From positions 1 through 64,000 of the forward strand of contig JACQDV010000003.1 of assembly GCA_016200915.1 (NCBI GenBank): a DNA stretch of 64,000 nt, read 5' to 3'. Positions 8,568 through 16,038 of the stretch are shown one piece after another (positions within the stretch are counted from its first letter, which is position 1; the number at the start of each line of letters is the position of its first letter). Below the pieces are notes generated by a model, which saw only the letters and a list, made by a program, of their open reading frames with translations, was not told the DNA's origin and did not search any database. The stretch is from Sphingobacteriales bacterium. GTDB lineage: Bacteria > Bacteroidota > Bacteroidia > Chitinophagales > Chitinophagaceae. Position numbers and translations under genes: made by a program.

Positions 8568-8572
8568 AAGTA
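8565..8572 (-). promoter_or_regulatory. -7 element of the cytochrome c-nosZ promoter
   Basis: Minus-strand TACTTTTG matches TAnnTTTG exactly. Transcription would start near 8560, giving a leader of about 50 nt before the cytochrome c ATG. There is no -33 TTTG; instead an FNR-like box is centred 36.5 nt from the G of this element. Confidence 0.55.
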
Positions 8573-8594
8573 TTCCTGATAAAATAAGAGGCGG

Positions 8595-8608
8595 TTGAGT
8601 ATCATCAA
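8595..8608 (-). promoter_or_regulatory. FNR/CRP-type box for the nos operon
   Basis: TTGAG-TATC-ATCAA matches the FNR/Dnr consensus TTGAT-N4-ATCAA at 9 of 10 positions. The box is extended to GTTGA/TCAAC by one further pair. Its centre (8601.5) lies about 41 nt upstream of the start predicted from the -7 element at 8565-8572, the usual place for class II activation by this family. Activation in low oxygen or by NO is inferred. Confidence 0.55.
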
Positions 8609-8616
8609 CACTATAA

Positions 8617-8630
8617 ATGATATTTATCAA
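8617..8630 (+). promoter_or_regulatory. FNR/CRP-type box for the Rrf2 gene
   Basis: ATGAT-ATTT-ATCAA matches TTGAT-N4-ATCAA at 9 of 10 positions. Its centre (8623.5) is 36.5 nt from the G of the plus-strand -7 element at 8653-8660, the same distance as for the box serving the divergent operon. Confidence 0.5.
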
Positions 8631-8652
8631 CCGGAAGATTAAATGGGCCTTA

Positions 8653-8660
8653 TATTTTTG
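8653..8660 (+). promoter_or_regulatory. -7 element of the Rrf2 promoter
   Basis: TATTTTTG matches TAnnTTTG exactly and ends 4 nt before the chosen ATG at 8665. A transcript from it would start at or next to the ATG, that is, leaderless. Confidence 0.45.
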
Positions 8661-8664
8661 GCCA

Positions 8665-9096
8665 ATGGTATTTTCAAAATCTTTTGGGTATGCCCTGCGT
8701 AGTATATTGTACGTAGTGATGATAAATGAAAACCAATCCCGTGTGCAAATACAGGAGGTGGCGGATAATTTGCAGATACCCAAACATTTTTTGGGGAAGA
8801 TCATGAAGATGCTGGCCAAAGAAAAAATCATTGACTCGGTGAAGGGACCATTTGGCGGATTTTCTGTTAATGACGGCACCACTTCAATACCACTTATACG
8901 ATTAATGGAATTGACTGATGGGTTAGAACAGTTTCAGGAATGTTCTCTTCGTTTAAGAAAATGTAATGCTGATAAGCCCTGTCCCATGCATCACCGCATT
9001 GCACAAAACAGGAATGAATTAATTGCAATGTTTTCTTCTACTACGGTGGGTGACTTAATAAAAAGTGATGATAAAGATTTTATTTACTCCATTTAA
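8665..9096 (+). CDS. Rrf2-family transcription regulator with three cysteines
   Basis: The 143 residues form an Rrf2-type winged-helix regulator: MVFSKSFGYALRSILYV at the start, a recognition helix region near VADNLQIPKHFLGKIM, and the wing GPFGGFSV. Cys93, Cys100 and Cys106 make the C-x6-C-x5-C arrangement that binds an iron-sulfur cluster in NsrR, IscR and RsrR. I chose the start at 8665, not 8617, because homologues begin with this MVFSK-type sequence and because the earlier ATG lies inside an FNR-like box. Divergent placement from the nosZ operon suggests an NsrR-like sensor of NO or redox state acting on it; that is inference. Confidence 0.85.
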   Translation: MVFSKSFGYALRSILYVVMINENQSRVQIQEVADNLQIPKHFLGKIMKMLAKEKIIDSVKGPFGGFSVNDGTTSIPLIRLMELTDGLEQFQECSLRLRKCNADKPCPMHHRIAQNRNELIAMFSSTTVGDLIKSDDKDFIYSI

Positions 9097-9479
9097 TCCC
9101 CAATAAAATCATCGAGGTCTCTTCTTTCTTTTTTGGTGGGACGACCAATTTTGCTTTTTCTTTTGCCGGTATGAAAAACAGCAGCCTGGTATTGTAATCG
9201 TTGAATTTCTTCTTCAGGTGTAATATCAATATAAAATTTTATGGCTTCGCTATATTGAACACGACTATGTAAAAGCCCGGTTACTTTTATTTTCCATCGT
9301 TTAGCTTCTGTTTTTATTTCGTATTCATCGCCTATATGAACTTGCTTTGCTGCTTTGGAGGCTGCACCATCACATTTTACTTTGCCGGTATCACAGGCAG
9401 CTGCTGCCAGTGTTCTTGTTTTGAAAAGACGAATAGCCCAGAGATATTTATCGAGACGGAGTTTTTCTTTGTCAGGCAT
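9093..9479 (-). CDS. S4-domain RNA-binding protein, Hsp15-like
   Basis: The 128 residues hold an N-terminal S4 domain, with LRLDKYLWAIRLFKTRTLAAAACDTGKV spanning the first two helices and the typical hairpin region. A basic C-terminal tail (KRKSKIGRPTKKERRDLDDF) follows. This is the layout of Hsp15 (HslR), a protein that binds stalled or free 50S subunits with tRNA-linked nascent chains. It overlaps the end of the AbiEii-type gene by 8 nt and converges with the Rrf2 gene, overlapping its 3' end by 4 nt. Confidence 0.85.
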   Translation of the reverse strand: MPDKEKLRLDKYLWAIRLFKTRTLAAAACDTGKVKCDGAASKAAKQVHIGDEYEIKTEAKRWKIKVTGLLHSRVQYSEAIKFYIDITPEEEIQRLQYQAAVFHTGKRKSKIGRPTKKERRDLDDFIGD

Positions 9480-10101
9480 TAAAGTTGTAGTTGTTCACTT
9501 CATTATAAATATGACTTTTAATTTCTTCCCATTTTGGGAACTCAGTAATAAGTTCAGGCTGCTCTTGCATATCAGTATCCTCATAAAATTGAAGGCTCCG
9601 TAAAGCCATCCAGGAATTATCGGATTTGAACTTATAATCGTAAAATGACAGCATCTCTTTAAGTGAGAAAATTTTTAGAAGAGAAAAAATGTCGTAAAAA
9701 TCTTTTTTACTTCCCCTCCCGCATATCGCATTTAATTTCATAGCGGCAATATCTTCTTTTGAAAACAGCCGGATATTATCCAGCGTTAGTATTGGTTTTA
9801 TAAGCAAATGACGGGAATGATTAACGAAATCGCATTTTATATTGTTGATAAAACAGAAAATAAAGGCATTGGAAGTTTTTCTGACATCAATCTGATTAAA
9901 TGAATTTTCAAGATAAAGGCTTGTTTCATACATGTCAGTTTGATTAAAAGCAAACAGATCAATGTCAATACTCTTTCTGTGGCCAAGATGCAAGGCGAGT
10001 GCAGTTCCTCCCGCTAAAGCAAAATTTTGTAACTGTTCAGATGCTGAAAAACTCAGAAGCAGGTGCCTCACTGGCTCACTTATAGTATTGAGATGGAGCA
10101 T
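9472..10101 (-). CDS. AbiEii-type nucleotidyltransferase (toxin-like)
   Basis: The 209 residues belong to the AbiEii/AbiGii nucleotidyltransferase family. The active-site motif GGTALALHLGHRKSIDIDLF at about 32-51 has the GG and DxD residues of the fold. The helical motif SKEDIAAMKLNAICGRGSKKDFYD (about 114-137) is also diagnostic. AbiEii toxins transfer nucleotides to tRNA or other targets and pair with an antitoxin in abortive phage defence. The upstream 91-aa gene overlaps it by 26 nt and is the probable partner. Many chromosomal members are not proven toxins, so a TA function is inferred. Confidence 0.85.
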   Translation of the reverse strand: MLHLNTISEPVRHLLLSFSASEQLQNFALAGGTALALHLGHRKSIDIDLFAFNQTDMYETSLYLENSFNQIDVRKTSNAFIFCFINNIKCDFVNHSRHLLIKPILTLDNIRLFSKEDIAAMKLNAICGRGSKKDFYDIFSLLKIFSLKEMLSFYDYKFKSDNSWMALRSLQFYEDTDMQEQPELITEFPKWEEIKSHIYNEVNNYNFNA

Positions 10102-10351
10102 GCATCTGGCTTTTAGGGATATTAAAATAGTTTGAGCAGAAGTTATGAGTTATATGGTCTAAATCCCTGCACTGCCTGATTATATTAACCAATTCTTCTT
10201 TTGGATAGTAATTCATAACTATCCTCACATCATTCATTCCTCCTCTTACAAATACACGTTCTACAATAAAAACACGATTCCTCTTCCAATCCAGCTTTTC
10301 AGGATTAACATCCCAAAACAGATTTTTATTTAAAGCATCTGAAACTTTCAT
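10076..10351 (-). CDS. Small DUF6922-like protein, putative antitoxin partner
   Basis: The 91 residues begin MKVSDALNKNLFWDVNPEKL. I take this Met (10351) because the longer open frame upstream runs into the dipeptidase gene and has an implausible hydrophobic N-terminus. The FWDVNPEKLDWKRN...ERVFVRGG pattern resembles DUF6922, a small domain often found just before AbiEii-type genes in Bacteroidota. The 26-nt overlap with the toxin-like gene indicates translational coupling. The family assignment is from memory of the pattern and moderate. Confidence 0.65.
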   Translation of the reverse strand: MKVSDALNKNLFWDVNPEKLDWKRNRVFIVERVFVRGGMNDVRIVMNYYPKEELVNIIRQCRDLDHITHNFCSNYFNIPKSQMHAPSQYYK

Positions 10352-10412
10352 AACATAAAAATAAAAAAATCCCCTCAGTATTTCTAAGGGTAGTATTATT
10401 AGCAGAATAAAA

Positions 10413-11777
10413 TCAAATTTCTGCAAAAAATCGATGGAAGTAAGGAATCGTTTCAATCCCTTTATAGTAATTCTCAATATTATATTTTTCATTGGGAGAA
10501 TGAAGATTGTCGTTATCCAATCCAAAACCCATGAAAATAATTTTAATACCTAACTCTTTTTCTAAGATTGAACAAATAGGAATGCTTCCACCACCACGAA
10601 CAGGAATAGGAGCTTTGCCAAAAGTTGTTTCCACTGCTTTGGAAGCTGCTTTGTAACCTTTGCTGTCAATAGGGGTCATATAAGGTTCGCCGCCATGGTG
10701 TTCAAAAGCTTCTACTGTTACACAAGAGGGAGCAATAGAACGGAAATGATTCAGCAATAATTCCGTCATCTTTGATGATGTTTGATTGGGAACCAATCTT
10801 GCAGAAATCTTTGCATGAGCTTTTGCCGGTAAAACAGTTTTTGCACCTTCACCTGTATAACCACCCCAAATACCATTTAATTCCAATGTTGGTCTTATAC
10901 CGGTTCTTTCATAAGTGGTAAATCCTTTTTCGCCCCATAATTCTTTAATACCAATTTCATCTTTGTATTCTTTTTCATTGAAAGGAGCTTTGTTGATGAG
11001 TGCTCTTTCTTCGGCTCCGGCAACCACTACGTCATCATAAAATCCAGGAATGGTGATATGATTATTTTCATCATGAACAGAAGCAATCATTTTTGAAAGA
11101 ACAGTAATTGGATTGGCAACAGCACCACCATAAGTTCCACTATGTAAATCACGACCCGAAGCCGTTACTACTACTTCAATATAACTCAATCCACGAACGC
11201 CGGTATCCAATGATGGAGTTTCCATGCTCAGCATAGAACTATCGCTGATCAAGATCACATCTGCTTTTAATAACTCTTTATTGGCAGCAACAAATTTTCC
11301 GAGATTAGGTGAACCAACTTCTTCTTCTCCTTCAATTAAAAATTTAATGTTGGTTGCCATGGTATTTGTCTGTACTAAAGTTTCCATTGCTTTTACATGC
11401 ATATAGAATTGTCCTTTATCATCAGCAGAGCCACGGGCAAACACTTTTCCATCTTTAATTACAGGATCAAACGGGCCACTATGCCACAATTCTAATGGTT
11501 CAACCGGTTGAACATCGTAGTGACCGTACACTAAAACGGTTGGCTTGGATGAATCAATAATTTTTTCACCATAAACAACAGGATGGCCTTCGGTTGGCAT
11601 TACTACTGCTTTATCAGCACCTGCTTTTAATAAACTTTCTTTTACAGCTTCAGCACATTTCAGCATATCCCGCTTATGTTCGCTCTTAGCACTTACTGAA
11701 GGAATTCTGAGAAGGTCAAGCATTTCGTTAAGAAAACGTTCTTTGTTCTTTTCCTGGTAATCTTTCCAAACTTGCAT
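10413..11777 (-). CDS. M20-family dipeptidase
   Basis: The 454 residues form an M20 metallopeptidase. Zinc-ligand motifs are VLVYGHYDVQPVEP (near 80-93), FARGSADDKGQFYMH (near 115), the catalytic EGEEEVGSPN near 150, and the final His in NLHSPNEKYNIENYYKGIE. A lid domain is inserted in the middle. These cytoplasmic enzymes hydrolyse dipeptides. I chose the start at 11777 (MQVWKDYQEKNKERFL), which matches the family N-terminus; the preceding in-frame stretch is Ser/His-rich and overlaps a candidate small RNA region. Confidence 0.9.
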   Translation of the reverse strand: MQVWKDYQEKNKERFLNEMLDLLRIPSVSAKSEHKRDMLKCAEAVKESLLKAGADKAVVMPTEGHPVVYGEKIIDSSKPTVLVYGHYDVQPVEPLELWHSGPFDPVIKDGKVFARGSADDKGQFYMHVKAMETLVQTNTMATNIKFLIEGEEEVGSPNLGKFVAANKELLKADVILISDSSMLSMETPSLDTGVRGLSYIEVVVTASGRDLHSGTYGGAVANPITVLSKMIASVHDENNHITIPGFYDDVVVAGAEERALINKAPFNEKEYKDEIGIKELWGEKGFTTYERTGIRPTLELNGIWGGYTGEGAKTVLPAKAHAKISARLVPNQTSSKMTELLLNHFRSIAPSCVTVEAFEHHGGEPYMTPIDSKGYKAASKAVETTFGKAPIPVRGGGSIPICSILEKELGIKIIFMGFGLDNDNLHSPNEKYNIENYYKGIETIPYFHRFFAEI

Positions 11778-11915
11778 AACGTTAATTGAATGAGATTGAA
11801 AAATATAAGACAACGAAAGTAGGGATTTTCGATTTACAGAATGATGATGGTAGGATGGCCTTTTAAGAAAACATTTGCTTTTGCAAAGCCGCATTTGTCA
11901 GTATGCAGACAGTCT

Positions 11916-12024
11916 TAGTATTTACAGAAGTGGAACTTTGAGTTCTACTTTCATGAGTTGGTAAAACCATTTCGGTTTTAGGGTTAAGTGAGCACGGTGT
12001 TTTTACACCGTGCTTTATTATTTG
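11916..12024 (+). ncRNA. Candidate small RNA with three hairpins and a terminator
   Basis: Three stem-loops follow one another on the plus strand. The first pairs 11927-11937 with 11941-11951 around TTG. The second is TAAAACC (11962-11968) with GGTTTTA (11974-11980). The third is AGCACGGTGT (11991-12000), loop TTTT, ACACCGTGCT (12005-12014). The last is followed by TTATTATTT, as in an intrinsic terminator. A TTTG at 11894-11897 and a weak -7-like TAGTATTT at 11916-11923 would start transcription just at the first hairpin. No plus-strand gene lies upstream that would need this terminator. The RNA would be about 95 nt; I recognise no known family. Confidence 0.45.
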
Positions 12025-12102
12025 TGCAAAAGTTTGTTGAAGCTTTAACACTTATTAACGGAACATCACCTATAAATTTGCGAAGCGATTGTTTAAGCTA
12101 CA

Positions 12103-12155
12103 TCAGCCTTTGTTGGTCTTATTACCTGTGTGTAAATAGTTCCGGCAAAGGCTGA
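12103..12155 (+). repeat. Inverted repeat, 14-bp stem with G-U pairs on the plus strand
   Basis: TCAGCCTTTG (12103-12112) and CAAAGGCTGA (12146-12155) pair perfectly. Four more pairs, two of them G-U, extend the stem inward on plus-strand RNA only. A TAAATTTG promoter-like element lies at 12073-12080. It could be a second small RNA or the 3' structure of the minus-strand gene ending at 12163. Confidence 0.4.
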
Positions 12156-12162
12156 GCCTATT

Positions 12163-12687
12163 TTAGTACTTACGTGAACGGAACAGGCGGGGCAAACCAA
12201 GAAGTATATACAAAATAGCAAACCCTGCTAAGGCAAATTTGATGGCGGCACACACAAAGGTTGCCAGTGTAGTAAACACATCATAATTACCATCCAGCGT
12301 TCGCAGCATTAAAATGTTTTCGATGATATCGAACCCTCCGGCGGCTAAGCCCATATAGGCAAAATTCTTTCCGGCTTTCTTCTGCCATCTCTGGCTGTGG
12401 TAGCGGATTTTGCGGCAGGCTGCAAACAGAAATAAGCTATAAAAGAAAATAAAAATGAAATCGAGGTAAATATTTTTACGGGCTATAGTAAGCCGATTTA
12501 TATTGGCATCGGGTTTCCACGCATCCAGTACGGTTTGAGCCTCTTCTTTTGTTTTGGCAAACTCAAAGCTTACAATTTTTAACGGAGTGTTTTCTGTTTT
12601 TAAATCACTTCCCTGCTTTTGAAGAACAAAAATCATAATAACAGTTCCCAGGAATAAAGGCAATAAAACTTTCCAGTTGTAATTCAT
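12163..12687 (-). CDS. Hypothetical membrane protein, 174 aa
   Basis: I do not recognise a named family. The protein has a membrane segment near residues 7-22, a soluble loop of about 50 residues, and further hydrophobic segments near 73-90, 107-123 and 137-163. The C-terminus is basic (RLFRSRKY). The GFDIIENILMLRTLDG stretch in the third loop looks conserved in character. An exact TAnnTTTG element on the minus strand at 12710-12717 gives it its own promoter with a short leader. Confidence 0.7.
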   Translation of the reverse strand: MNYNWKVLLPLFLGTVIMIFVLQKQGSDLKTENTPLKIVSFEFAKTKEEAQTVLDAWKPDANINRLTIARKNIYLDFIFIFFYSLFLFAACRKIRYHSQRWQKKAGKNFAYMGLAAGGFDIIENILMLRTLDGNYDVFTTLATFVCAAIKFALAGFAILYILLGLPRLFRSRKY

Positions 12688-12709
12688 CCTTCCAATTTGA
12701 ATGAAGGCG

Positions 12710-12717
12710 CAAACGTA
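12710..12717 (-). promoter_or_regulatory. -7 promoter element
   Basis: Minus-strand TACGTTTG matches TAnnTTTG exactly, 22 nt upstream of the ATG of the 174-aa membrane protein. No -33 element seen. Confidence 0.35.
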
Positions 12718-12758
12718 GTAATTTTTTAAAAAAGTGTATCAGAAATTTTTGAAAGATA

Positions 12759-13514
12759 TTATAAACTTTGTTCAAAACGGTTTTGTATAAATTCCCAGTT
12801 CACCACTTTCCACCATTGATCAATATAATCGGCTCTTTTGTTTTGATATTTTAAATAATAGGCATGTTCCCATACATCTAAACCCAGTACCGGGAAACCT
12901 TTTAAATCAGAAATATCCATTAACGGATTATCCTGGTTAGGAGTGGAGCCAATTTTTAATTTTTTATCAGGAGTTAATACGAGCCATGCCCAGCCACTTC
13001 CAAATCTCGATTTGGCCGCATCATTAAACTGTGTTTTAAAAGCATCAAATGAATTGAAACTTTCGTTGATTGCCTTCAGTAATTTTCCGGAAGCGGTTCC
13101 TTCACCATTTGCCTTCATGCTCTTCCAGAATAATTCATGATTATAGTGACCACCGCCATTATTCCGCATTTTAGTAGAGTACTTAGAAACTTTTGCTAAT
13201 ACATCTTCCAATGGAGTTTTTAAATCAACAGCCTCTGCCTGTGCTGCTTCTTTTAAATTTTTACTGTAAGCAGCAGCATGTTTGGTATAATGTATTTCCA
13301 TTGTCATTGCATCAATGGATGGTTCTAAATCTTTATAGGCATATGCTAATGGAGTTTGATCAAAACCTGTAGGAAGCACAGGCATTCCTTCATCTTTCTT
13401 TACAAATGAACTTAACACTATTTCAGCAGAAGAAGCCGCAATGGCAGTTACTATACCTGCTTTAGTTGTATCAGCAATAAATTGACGGCGGGATGATTTA
13501 TGTTGTTTGCTCAT
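12759..13514 (-). CDS. Superoxide dismutase (Fe/Mn), Tat-exported
   Basis: The 251 residues are a complete iron/manganese superoxide dismutase behind a twin-arginine signal. SSRRQFIADTTKAG at residues 7-20 and the hydrophobic stretch to about 37 indicate folded export to the periplasm. Metal ligands are His75 (EIHYTKH), His126 (HYNHELFW), Asp213 and His217 (LDVWEHAYY). The enzyme would convert superoxide to peroxide and oxygen outside the cytoplasm. It stands alone, 38 bp after the LptF/G gene start region's neighbour on the same strand. Confidence 0.93.
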   Translation of the reverse strand: MSKQHKSSRRQFIADTTKAGIVTAIAASSAEIVLSSFVKKDEGMPVLPTGFDQTPLAYAYKDLEPSIDAMTMEIHYTKHAAAYSKNLKEAAQAEAVDLKTPLEDVLAKVSKYSTKMRNNGGGHYNHELFWKSMKANGEGTASGKLLKAINESFNSFDAFKTQFNDAAKSRFGSGWAWLVLTPDKKLKIGSTPNQDNPLMDISDLKGFPVLGLDVWEHAYYLKYQNKRADYIDQWWKVVNWEFIQNRFEQSL

Positions 13515-13552
13515 ATAATAAATTTAGATTCAAAAGTTACGTCATTTATTTG

Positions 13553-15019
13553 TTAAGCGATTGTTTTCTCTCTTTTCCTTCTGCTAATAGTATTTACTGC
13601 CCATGATAAATAAGGTTTGATTTTTTTTGACAGCCGGTAATAATATTCTTTATTAAATAGCTGAGAGTCGTGCATGGCTTTATAAGTAAGAAAAAAGCCA
13701 ATAGGTATTAATACGAAAGTAGAAAGCCACATACCGGAGAATGCATTAAATACATCCTGCTTGGCTAATTTTTCACCAAATGTATTCAGCAGGTGGAAAA
13801 CAATAAAGAAAATCAGTGCAAACACAAATGGCAGGCCTATGCCTCCTTTGCGGATGATTGATCCGAGTGGTGCCCCAATTAAGAACAATACCAAACAAGC
13901 TAAAGACAGTGCAAACTTTCGATGCCATTCTATTTTGTGCAATTGAAGTTGTTTTAGTCGCTCTGTGTACTCTGCACTTCTTGTTTCGTTAATGTTTTTT
14001 ACTGACGCAAGCTGACCCTGTGCCCTTGTAATGGTTGCATAGCGGGTGGAGTCTGCAATAATTTCATTAATTGATTTAAAAGATTCTTTATAAAGTTTGC
14101 TGCTATCCCAGCTTTTAAGGGTAAGCTTTGAAAAATTAAAAAGATTGCTGATGTTAGAACGGTTTTGTATTTGAAAACTGTCAAATGTTTTATTAAGCGA
14201 ATCGATAGTAGTGGACAGTTGGCGTACACTTAACATTTGATAAAAGTTTTTGAAGGTGGAATCGTCATAATTCAATCTTGCCAGTGCACTTAAGTCAAAA
14301 ACTTTTTGATAATTTTTAAAACCGAGGCGAATATATTCAGTTCCATTGTTATTACTGCTATTACCTCTTTCCTGGTAACGCCAGCCATTTTTCAGATCGA
14401 ACAACAATTTTTTCTTATCAGGTGAAACCGACATGGTTCCTTTTTCAGCTACAATAATATTATCCTGCAGTTCGTAACTATGTTCGTAGATAATAACGTT
14501 CTCTAAATTTTTTCCTTCTTTATCTTTCTTTGCAACCTTCATGGTGTAACCGGGAATACCATCATAAAAAACACCTTCCTTTAAATCGAATGCAGGTTTG
14601 CTGAAACGGATATTGGTAAGCTGTGTTTTCATTCTCAAATTAGCTACAGGAATTATATAGTTATTAAAAAGAAAAGCAATACCGCAAATGACTACTGCCA
14701 CAACAAATAAAGGACGCATAAATCGTAATAATGGGATGCCGGCTGATTTGATGGCTACTAATTCAAATGTTTCACCCAAATTTCCAAAGGTCATAATAGA
14801 TGCCAGCAACATTCCCAACGGAAAGGCTAAGGGAACCAATGTGGCAGAAACATAACCGATGAGCTTGGTAATGGTAAAGAAATCCAGTCCTTTTCCAACA
14901 AGATCATCAATGTATAACCAGAAGAACTGCATTACTAATACAAACAGGGTAATAAAGAAGGTGGCCACAAATGGACCAATAAAAGCTTTAATTATAAGTT
15001 TATCTAACTTTTTAATCAC
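13553..15019 (-). CDS. LptF/LptG-family permease
   Basis: The 488 residues have the YjgP/YjgQ architecture: three N-terminal membrane segments (near 15-35, 60-80 and 100-120), a large periplasmic jellyroll-like domain with coiled-coil-like inserts (about 130-350), and three C-terminal segments (near 365-385, 392-412 and 420-445). LptF and LptG form the inner-membrane part of the machine that extracts lipopolysaccharide and passes it across the periplasm. One gene alone cannot say whether this is LptF or LptG. It diverges from the 210-aa gene with only 37 bp between them. Confidence 0.88.
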   Translation of the reverse strand: MIKKLDKLIIKAFIGPFVATFFITLFVLVMQFFWLYIDDLVGKGLDFFTITKLIGYVSATLVPLAFPLGMLLASIMTFGNLGETFELVAIKSAGIPLLRFMRPLFVVAVVICGIAFLFNNYIIPVANLRMKTQLTNIRFSKPAFDLKEGVFYDGIPGYTMKVAKKDKEGKNLENVIIYEHSYELQDNIIVAEKGTMSVSPDKKKLLFDLKNGWRYQERGNSSNNNGTEYIRLGFKNYQKVFDLSALARLNYDDSTFKNFYQMLSVRQLSTTIDSLNKTFDSFQIQNRSNISNLFNFSKLTLKSWDSSKLYKESFKSINEIIADSTRYATITRAQGQLASVKNINETRSAEYTERLKQLQLHKIEWHRKFALSLACLVLFLIGAPLGSIIRKGGIGLPFVFALIFFIVFHLLNTFGEKLAKQDVFNAFSGMWLSTFVLIPIGFFLTYKAMHDSQLFNKEYYYRLSKKIKPYLSWAVNTISRRKREKTIA

Positions 15020-15056
15020 CTGTATTAATGTAATTTAGCTATGGAAATTTTTATCT

Positions 15057-15689
15057 ATGAGCGGAACAAAAATACAGCTTTCATCGGTTGAAAAAGAACT
15101 GGTGCAAAACAGTGATTGGATTTTAACAAAGCGGAGTATTATTGAAAAAGTGTACACTTTGTTTGGAGATTTATCAGAAAAATATACTGCTATCGTTGAT
15201 AAAGCTGATTTACCAATTGAAATCAAATCAGCATCGCCAAAAATTTCAAGAGGGGAAAACTATCATGGACTTCCATATGTGGTATTAGATTATCCGAGAG
15301 TTTTTGATAAAGAAAATGTTTTCGCCATCCGCACTTTATTCTGGTGGGGAAACTTTTTCAGCAGTACCGTTCACGTGAAAGGCAAATACAAAAATCAGTT
15401 TGCAAATGTTATTCAATCAAACTACCAGCAACTATCGGCAACAGGTTATGCTGTTTGTATAAATGATGATGAATGGGATTTTCGGTTTACTGAAAACAAT
15501 TTCAAATCAATAAATGAATTATCTGTCAGCGAATGGGAACATATAATAACTGCAGGAACTTTTATCAAGCTATCCATAAAAATTCCGTTAACACAATGGG
15601 ATAGTGTGGCAGATGAATTAATTAATTTTTTTAAACTGAATTTACAATTGACAGAAATTAATTCCCCAGGCGGTGAAACAAATCTTTAA
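15057..15689 (+). CDS. Conserved hypothetical protein, 210 aa
   Basis: I do not recognise a named family. The protein is soluble, with no signal peptide, a helical N-terminus (SSVEKELVQNSDWILTKRSIIEKVYTLF) and aromatic-rich strands such as ENYHGLPYVVLDYPRVF and RTLFWWGNFFSSTVHV. It may be one of the small cytoplasmic proteins common in Chitinophagaceae. Its 3' end overlaps the convergent START-domain gene by 32 bp. Confidence 0.65.
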   Translation: MSGTKIQLSSVEKELVQNSDWILTKRSIIEKVYTLFGDLSEKYTAIVDKADLPIEIKSASPKISRGENYHGLPYVVLDYPRVFDKENVFAIRTLFWWGNFFSSTVHVKGKYKNQFANVIQSNYQQLSATGYAVCINDDEWDFRFTENNFKSINELSVSEWEHIITAGTFIKLSIKIPLTQWDSVADELINFFKLNLQLTEINSPGGETNL

Positions 15690-16038
15690 CCTGGTAACCC
15701 CATAACTGGCTCTGATCTTTAATATCTTTTTTATCAGCAAAATCTTTTATCACCAATATTGTTTGATTGGTTACTTCAGATTTTTCAATGCGGAATTCAA
15801 AATATTCATCTTTGGCAGCATGCAACCAGCGGTAACGCACAAATTTTTCTTCTTCAGTTTCTAACAACTGTGCTTTGTCTTCTGAACCGTTCCAGTTAAA
15901 ACTGTATATGCCATCTTTCTCATCCACTTTATCGGCAAACCATTCCTGTAAACCCGCAGGTGTGTATAAAAAATCATACAAAATTGCTGGCGAACATCTT
16001 ACCGGATACTCTAACGTGTACAAAACTTTCTTACTCAT
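15658..16038 (-). CDS. START-like (SRPBCC) domain protein
   Basis: The 126 residues fit a single SRPBCC/AHSA1-like fold: a first strand YTLEYPVRCSPAILYDFL, the conserved LQEWFADKVDE motif, central strands around RYRWLHAAKDEYFEFRIE and a C-terminal helix LWGYQVKDLFHRLG. Such proteins bind hydrophobic ligands or act as partners, but no substrate can be read here. A short version, near the lower end for the family. It converges on the 210-aa gene. Confidence 0.8.
   Translation of the reverse strand: MSKKVLYTLEYPVRCSPAILYDFLYTPAGLQEWFADKVDEKDGIYSFNWNGSEDKAQLLETEEEKFVRYRWLHAAKDEYFEFRIEKSEVTNQTILVIKDFADKKDIKDQSQLWGYQVKDLFHRLGN

Larger units (their letters stand above)
11778..12162. other. Gene-free gap holding RNA-like hairpins
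   Basis: This 385-bp gap between two minus-strand genes carries no credible coding frame. It does hold four hairpins that are best formed on the plus strand: three in a row at 11927-12014, listed as a candidate small RNA, and a fourth at 12103-12155. Confidence 0.6.

Noticed and set aside
8617-8664. Longer start for the Rrf2 gene at 8617
   Set aside because: The extra 16 residues are unlike Rrf2 N-termini, and the ATG lies in an FNR-like box upstream of the -7 element.
11927-12014. Possible tracrRNA, because of the terminal GC-rich hairpin
   Set aside because: No Cas9 or other cas gene, no CRISPR repeat and no anti-repeat were seen anywhere in the window.
11863-12051. 62-aa minus-strand frame upstream of the dipeptidase
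   Set aside because: It lies over the three-hairpin region, and its translation has no protein-like character. The hairpins explain the sequence better.
15658-15689. 32-bp overlap of two convergent genes as an annotation error
   Set aside because: Both reading frames keep their character to the end and neither has an earlier stop, so a true convergent overlap is more likely.
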